From CBDCLY01 sp965218715 (lineage in GTDB: Bacteria; Bacteroidota; Bacteroidia; Flavobacteriales_E; Vicingaceae), in the NCBI GenBank assembly GCA_965218715.1, contig CBDCLY010000027.1, forward strand, positions 102,216 through 166,215: a DNA stretch of 64,000 bases, given 5' to 3'. A program made the position numbers and the translations under genes. Every line of letters starts with the position of its first letter. Position 1 is the first letter of the stretch. Positions 62,082-64,000 of the stretch are shown here, one piece after another. The notes beneath the pieces were generated by a model, which was not told the origin of the DNA, did no database searches, and was given only the letters and a program-made list of their open reading frames with translations.

Positions 62082-63569
62082 ATGGCCGCATTAAAAAAAT
62101 TGGCAGGACAAACTGCTATTTATGGCCTACCTAGTATTATTGGAAGGTTATTGAATTATTTACTAGTTCCTCTTCATACTGGTATTTTTCTTCCAGAGCG
62201 CTTTGGGGTAATTACCGAAATGTACTCTTATGTTGCCTTTCTTGTTGTCTTTTTAACTTATGGGATGGAAACCGCATATTTTAGGTTCCAATCCAAGAAG
62301 GAGAATAATGATATCAATGTGTTTAGCACAGTTTTTTGGTCACTAATTACAAGTACGAGTCTTTTTATTGTTGCCGTTTTCTTTTTAGCTGACGACATCG
62401 CTAGATGGATCAATTATCCAGAAAACAGCGAATACGTTATTTGGTTTGCCTTTATCGTAGGATTGGATGCTGTTTCTTCAATTGCCCTGGCAAAACTTAG
62501 AGTAGAAGGGAAAGCATTTCAATTTGCTGGGATCAATTTATTGAGCATTTTATGCAACATTGGACTAAACTTGTTTTGGATTGCATACTGCATACCAGCA
62601 GCAGAAAATGGGGAAACGAACTGGTTCATTGAGCATCTTTACTCCCCGCACATTGGCATCGGCTATGTCTTCTTAGCAAATTTAGTGGCAAGTTCAATCA
62701 AATTTATAGCATTAATTCCAAAGTTTGGGCCTTTGAAAGTGAAAATGGATTTTTCGCTCCTGAAACAAATGCTTTGGTATGCAAGTCCACTACTTTTAGC
62801 AAGTTTGGCAATTATTGTCAACGAAAGTGCAGACAAAATAATGCTGAAGTGGATGCTTTTAGAACAACACGGCCTTGATGGAGCCACTAAATACGTAGGC
62901 ATCTATGGAGCCTGTTATAAACTTTCTATCATCATTACCTTATTTATTCAGGCATTCAGATATGCTGCTGAACCTTTCTTTTTTGCACAGGAACGCTCTC
63001 AAGACGCACAAATAACCTATGCAAAAATCATGAAGTACTTTGTGATTGTTTGTGGGTTCATTTTTTTAGGGGTAATGCTTTTTCTTGATGTATTAAAGTT
63101 TTTTATTCCAAACCAAGCCTATTGGGAAGGCTTGGTTGTTGTGCCAATTCTATTGTTCGCAAACATCTTCCTTGGCATTTTTTACAACCTATCCATTTGG
63201 TATAAGCTCAGCTCTAAAACTCGGTATGGAGCAATAATCGCTGGAATTGGAGCCCTAATTACCATCGTGCTAAACATTATTTTGATTCCCATTTATTCCT
63301 ATTTAGGTTCGGCTTATGCAACCTTAATCTGTTATTTCACCATGGCCGTTTTATCTTATTGGATTGGAAAGAAACACTATCCAATCCCCTATTCTTTAGG
63401 AAGAATATTCATCTACTTGACGGTTCCTTTGGTGCTTTATCTATTAAGCGATACCATCTTTAACAATATTAACGACTGGCTAAAATATGGGCTCAACACC
63501 TTGATTTTAATCCTCTTTTTAGGCTTTGTTTATGTTTTAGAGAAACCCAAAAAAGGATTAACTTCGTAG
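62082..63569 (+). CDS. oligosaccharide flippase (Wzx/MVF-type)
   Basis: The 495-residue protein has about 12-14 membrane helices, beginning [20 protein letters not shown] with [12 protein letters not shown], the polysaccharide-synthesis flippase signature, and later [20 protein letters not shown]. It is distinct from the flippase at 35932 (495 versus 438 residues, little obvious similarity in motifs). It is followed 23 bases later by dut. This pairing of a flippase next to a dut gene is common in Bacteroidota. It probably exports a lipid-linked glycan. Confidence 0.87.
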   Translation: MAALKKLAGQTAIYGLPSIIGRLLNYLLVPLHTGIFLPERFGVITEMYSYVAFLVVFLTYGMETAYFRFQSKKENNDINVFSTVFWSLITSTSLFIVAVFFLADDIARWINYPENSEYVIWFAFIVGLDAVSSIALAKLRVEGKAFQFAGINLLSILCNIGLNLFWIAYCIPAAENGETNWFIEHLYSPHIGIGYVFLANLVASSIKFIALIPKFGPLKVKMDFSLLKQMLWYASPLLLASLAIIVNESADKIMLKWMLLEQHGLDGATKYVGIYGACYKLSIIITLFIQAFRYAAEPFFFAQERSQDAQITYAKIMKYFVIVCGFIFLGVMLFLDVLKFFIPNQAYWEGLVVVPILLFANIFLGIFYNLSIWYKLSSKTRYGAIIAGIGALITIVLNIILIPIYSYLGSAYATLICYFTMAVLSYWIGKKHYPIPYSLGRIFIYLTVPLVLYLLSDTIFNNINDWLKYGLNTLILILFLGFVYVLEKPKKGLTS

Positions 63570-63592
63570 GTCTTCAAAAAGGCCCTAATCGC

Positions 63593-64000
63593 ATGAAAAT
63601 AAAAGTAGTTAATCAATCTCACCATGAATTACCAGCATATGCTACACCAGCAGCTGCAGGTCTAGATTTAAGAGCAAACATTGATCAAGCAATTGACGTA
63701 GAACCACTCCAAAGAGTAATTGTACCCACCGGATTATTTTTAGAAATTCCTATAGGGTATGAAGCTCAAGTTAGGCCAAGAAGTGGATTGGCTTTTAAAC
63801 ATGGCATTACTGTCCTAAACTCTCCTGGGACAATAGACGCCGATTATCGAGGAGAGTTAAAGGTAATTCTCATTAACTTGTCTAAAGAGGCATTTACCAT
63901 CCAAGACGGAGAGCGGATTGCTCAATTGGTGATTGCTTCTCATGAGCAAGCAGAATGGGAATCTACAAATGAACTATCTATAACAGAACGAGGTGCTGGC
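63593..64000 (+). CDS. dut: dUTP diphosphatase, C-terminus cut by window edge
   Basis: The visible 136 residues show the trimeric dUTPase motifs in order: motif 1 AAGLDLRAN, motif 2 [11 protein letters not shown], motif 3 [15 protein letters not shown], motif 4 [11 protein letters not shown], and the start of motif 5 (ERGAG). It hydrolyses dUTP to dUMP and pyrophosphate, keeping uracil out of DNA. The gene runs off the right edge of the window a few residues before the normal end. Confidence 0.95.
   Translation, partial: MKIKVVNQSHHELPAYATPAAAGLDLRANIDQAIDVEPLQRVIVPTGLFLEIPIGYEAQVRPRSGLAFKHGITVLNSPGTIDADYRGELKVILINLSKEAFTIQDGERIAQLVIASHEQAEWESTNELSITERGAG

Overview
This is chromosomal DNA from a member of the Bacteroidota, probably a marine or environmental flavobacterium/cytophaga-like organism. 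The evidence is several proteins with type IX secretion (T9SS) C-terminal sorting domains, SprB-type repeats, a SprE/PorW homologue, DUF3078, DUF4197 and DUF5777 families, AT-rich sequence, and promoter candidates of the Bacteroidota form TTG-N17-20-TAnnTTTG instead of the E. coli form. I see no rRNA, tRNA, CRISPR array, transposase or phage module. The order or genus cannot be fixed from what is visible.

Layout. 1-1711 (minus): an AsmA-like membrane protein cut by the window edge, and an RsuA/RluB pseudouridine synthase. 1825-4216: ECF sigma factor, putative membrane anti-sigma protein, outer-membrane barrel. 4364-10746: YebC, acyl-CoA carboxylase beta subunit, and a TPR histidine kinase and NarL-type regulator separated by a frameshifted glycosyltransferase; then a stand-alone LuxR-type HTH protein (10837). 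11141-16974: envelope genes (two beta-propeller proteins, a small secreted protein, a TPR/PD40/OmpA lipoprotein-like protein, a thioredoxin-like protein). 17054-22786 (minus): a 1251-residue SprB-repeat T9SS cargo, DUF3078, MscS channel. 22873-26403: metallophosphoesterase, then a heme lipoprotein, a DUF5777 barrel and a diheme cytochrome c. 26400-35810 (mostly minus): DUF4197 lipoprotein, holin-like remnant, PhoD-type phosphatase, Na+/H+ antiporter, unknown secreted protein, RseP, Dxr, a VWA protein and a membrane protein.

35932-43457 is one tight seven-gene polysaccharide operon (flippase, polymerase/ligase-like, methyltransferase, glycosyltransferase, WecG-type transferase, polyprenyl-phosphate sugar transferase, ligase-like). 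43490-48678 (minus) holds a T9SS-exported M43 metalloprotease, a GH3-like protein and an M23 peptidase. 48809-57487 runs SprE/PorW, bactofilin, AtpZ, an AtpI-position membrane protein and atpB-E-F-H-A-G. The ATP synthase beta and epsilon genes are absent, as is usual for this phylum. 57622-64000: a 1197-residue membrane histidine kinase, an enoyl-CoA hydratase, a second flippase and the start of dut.

Most of the window is housekeeping and envelope biology. Two T9SS cargo proteins and one T9SS/gliding accessory gene lie in the same window. The items most worth a second look are a foreign-looking domain nested inside an SprB repeat, the cytochrome/DUF5777 module with a CX4CH heme site, the HTH-only partner next to a full response regulator, and the glycosyltransferase broken by two opposite homopolymer frameshifts. 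I did not find an unmistakable new defence, secretion or mobile system.
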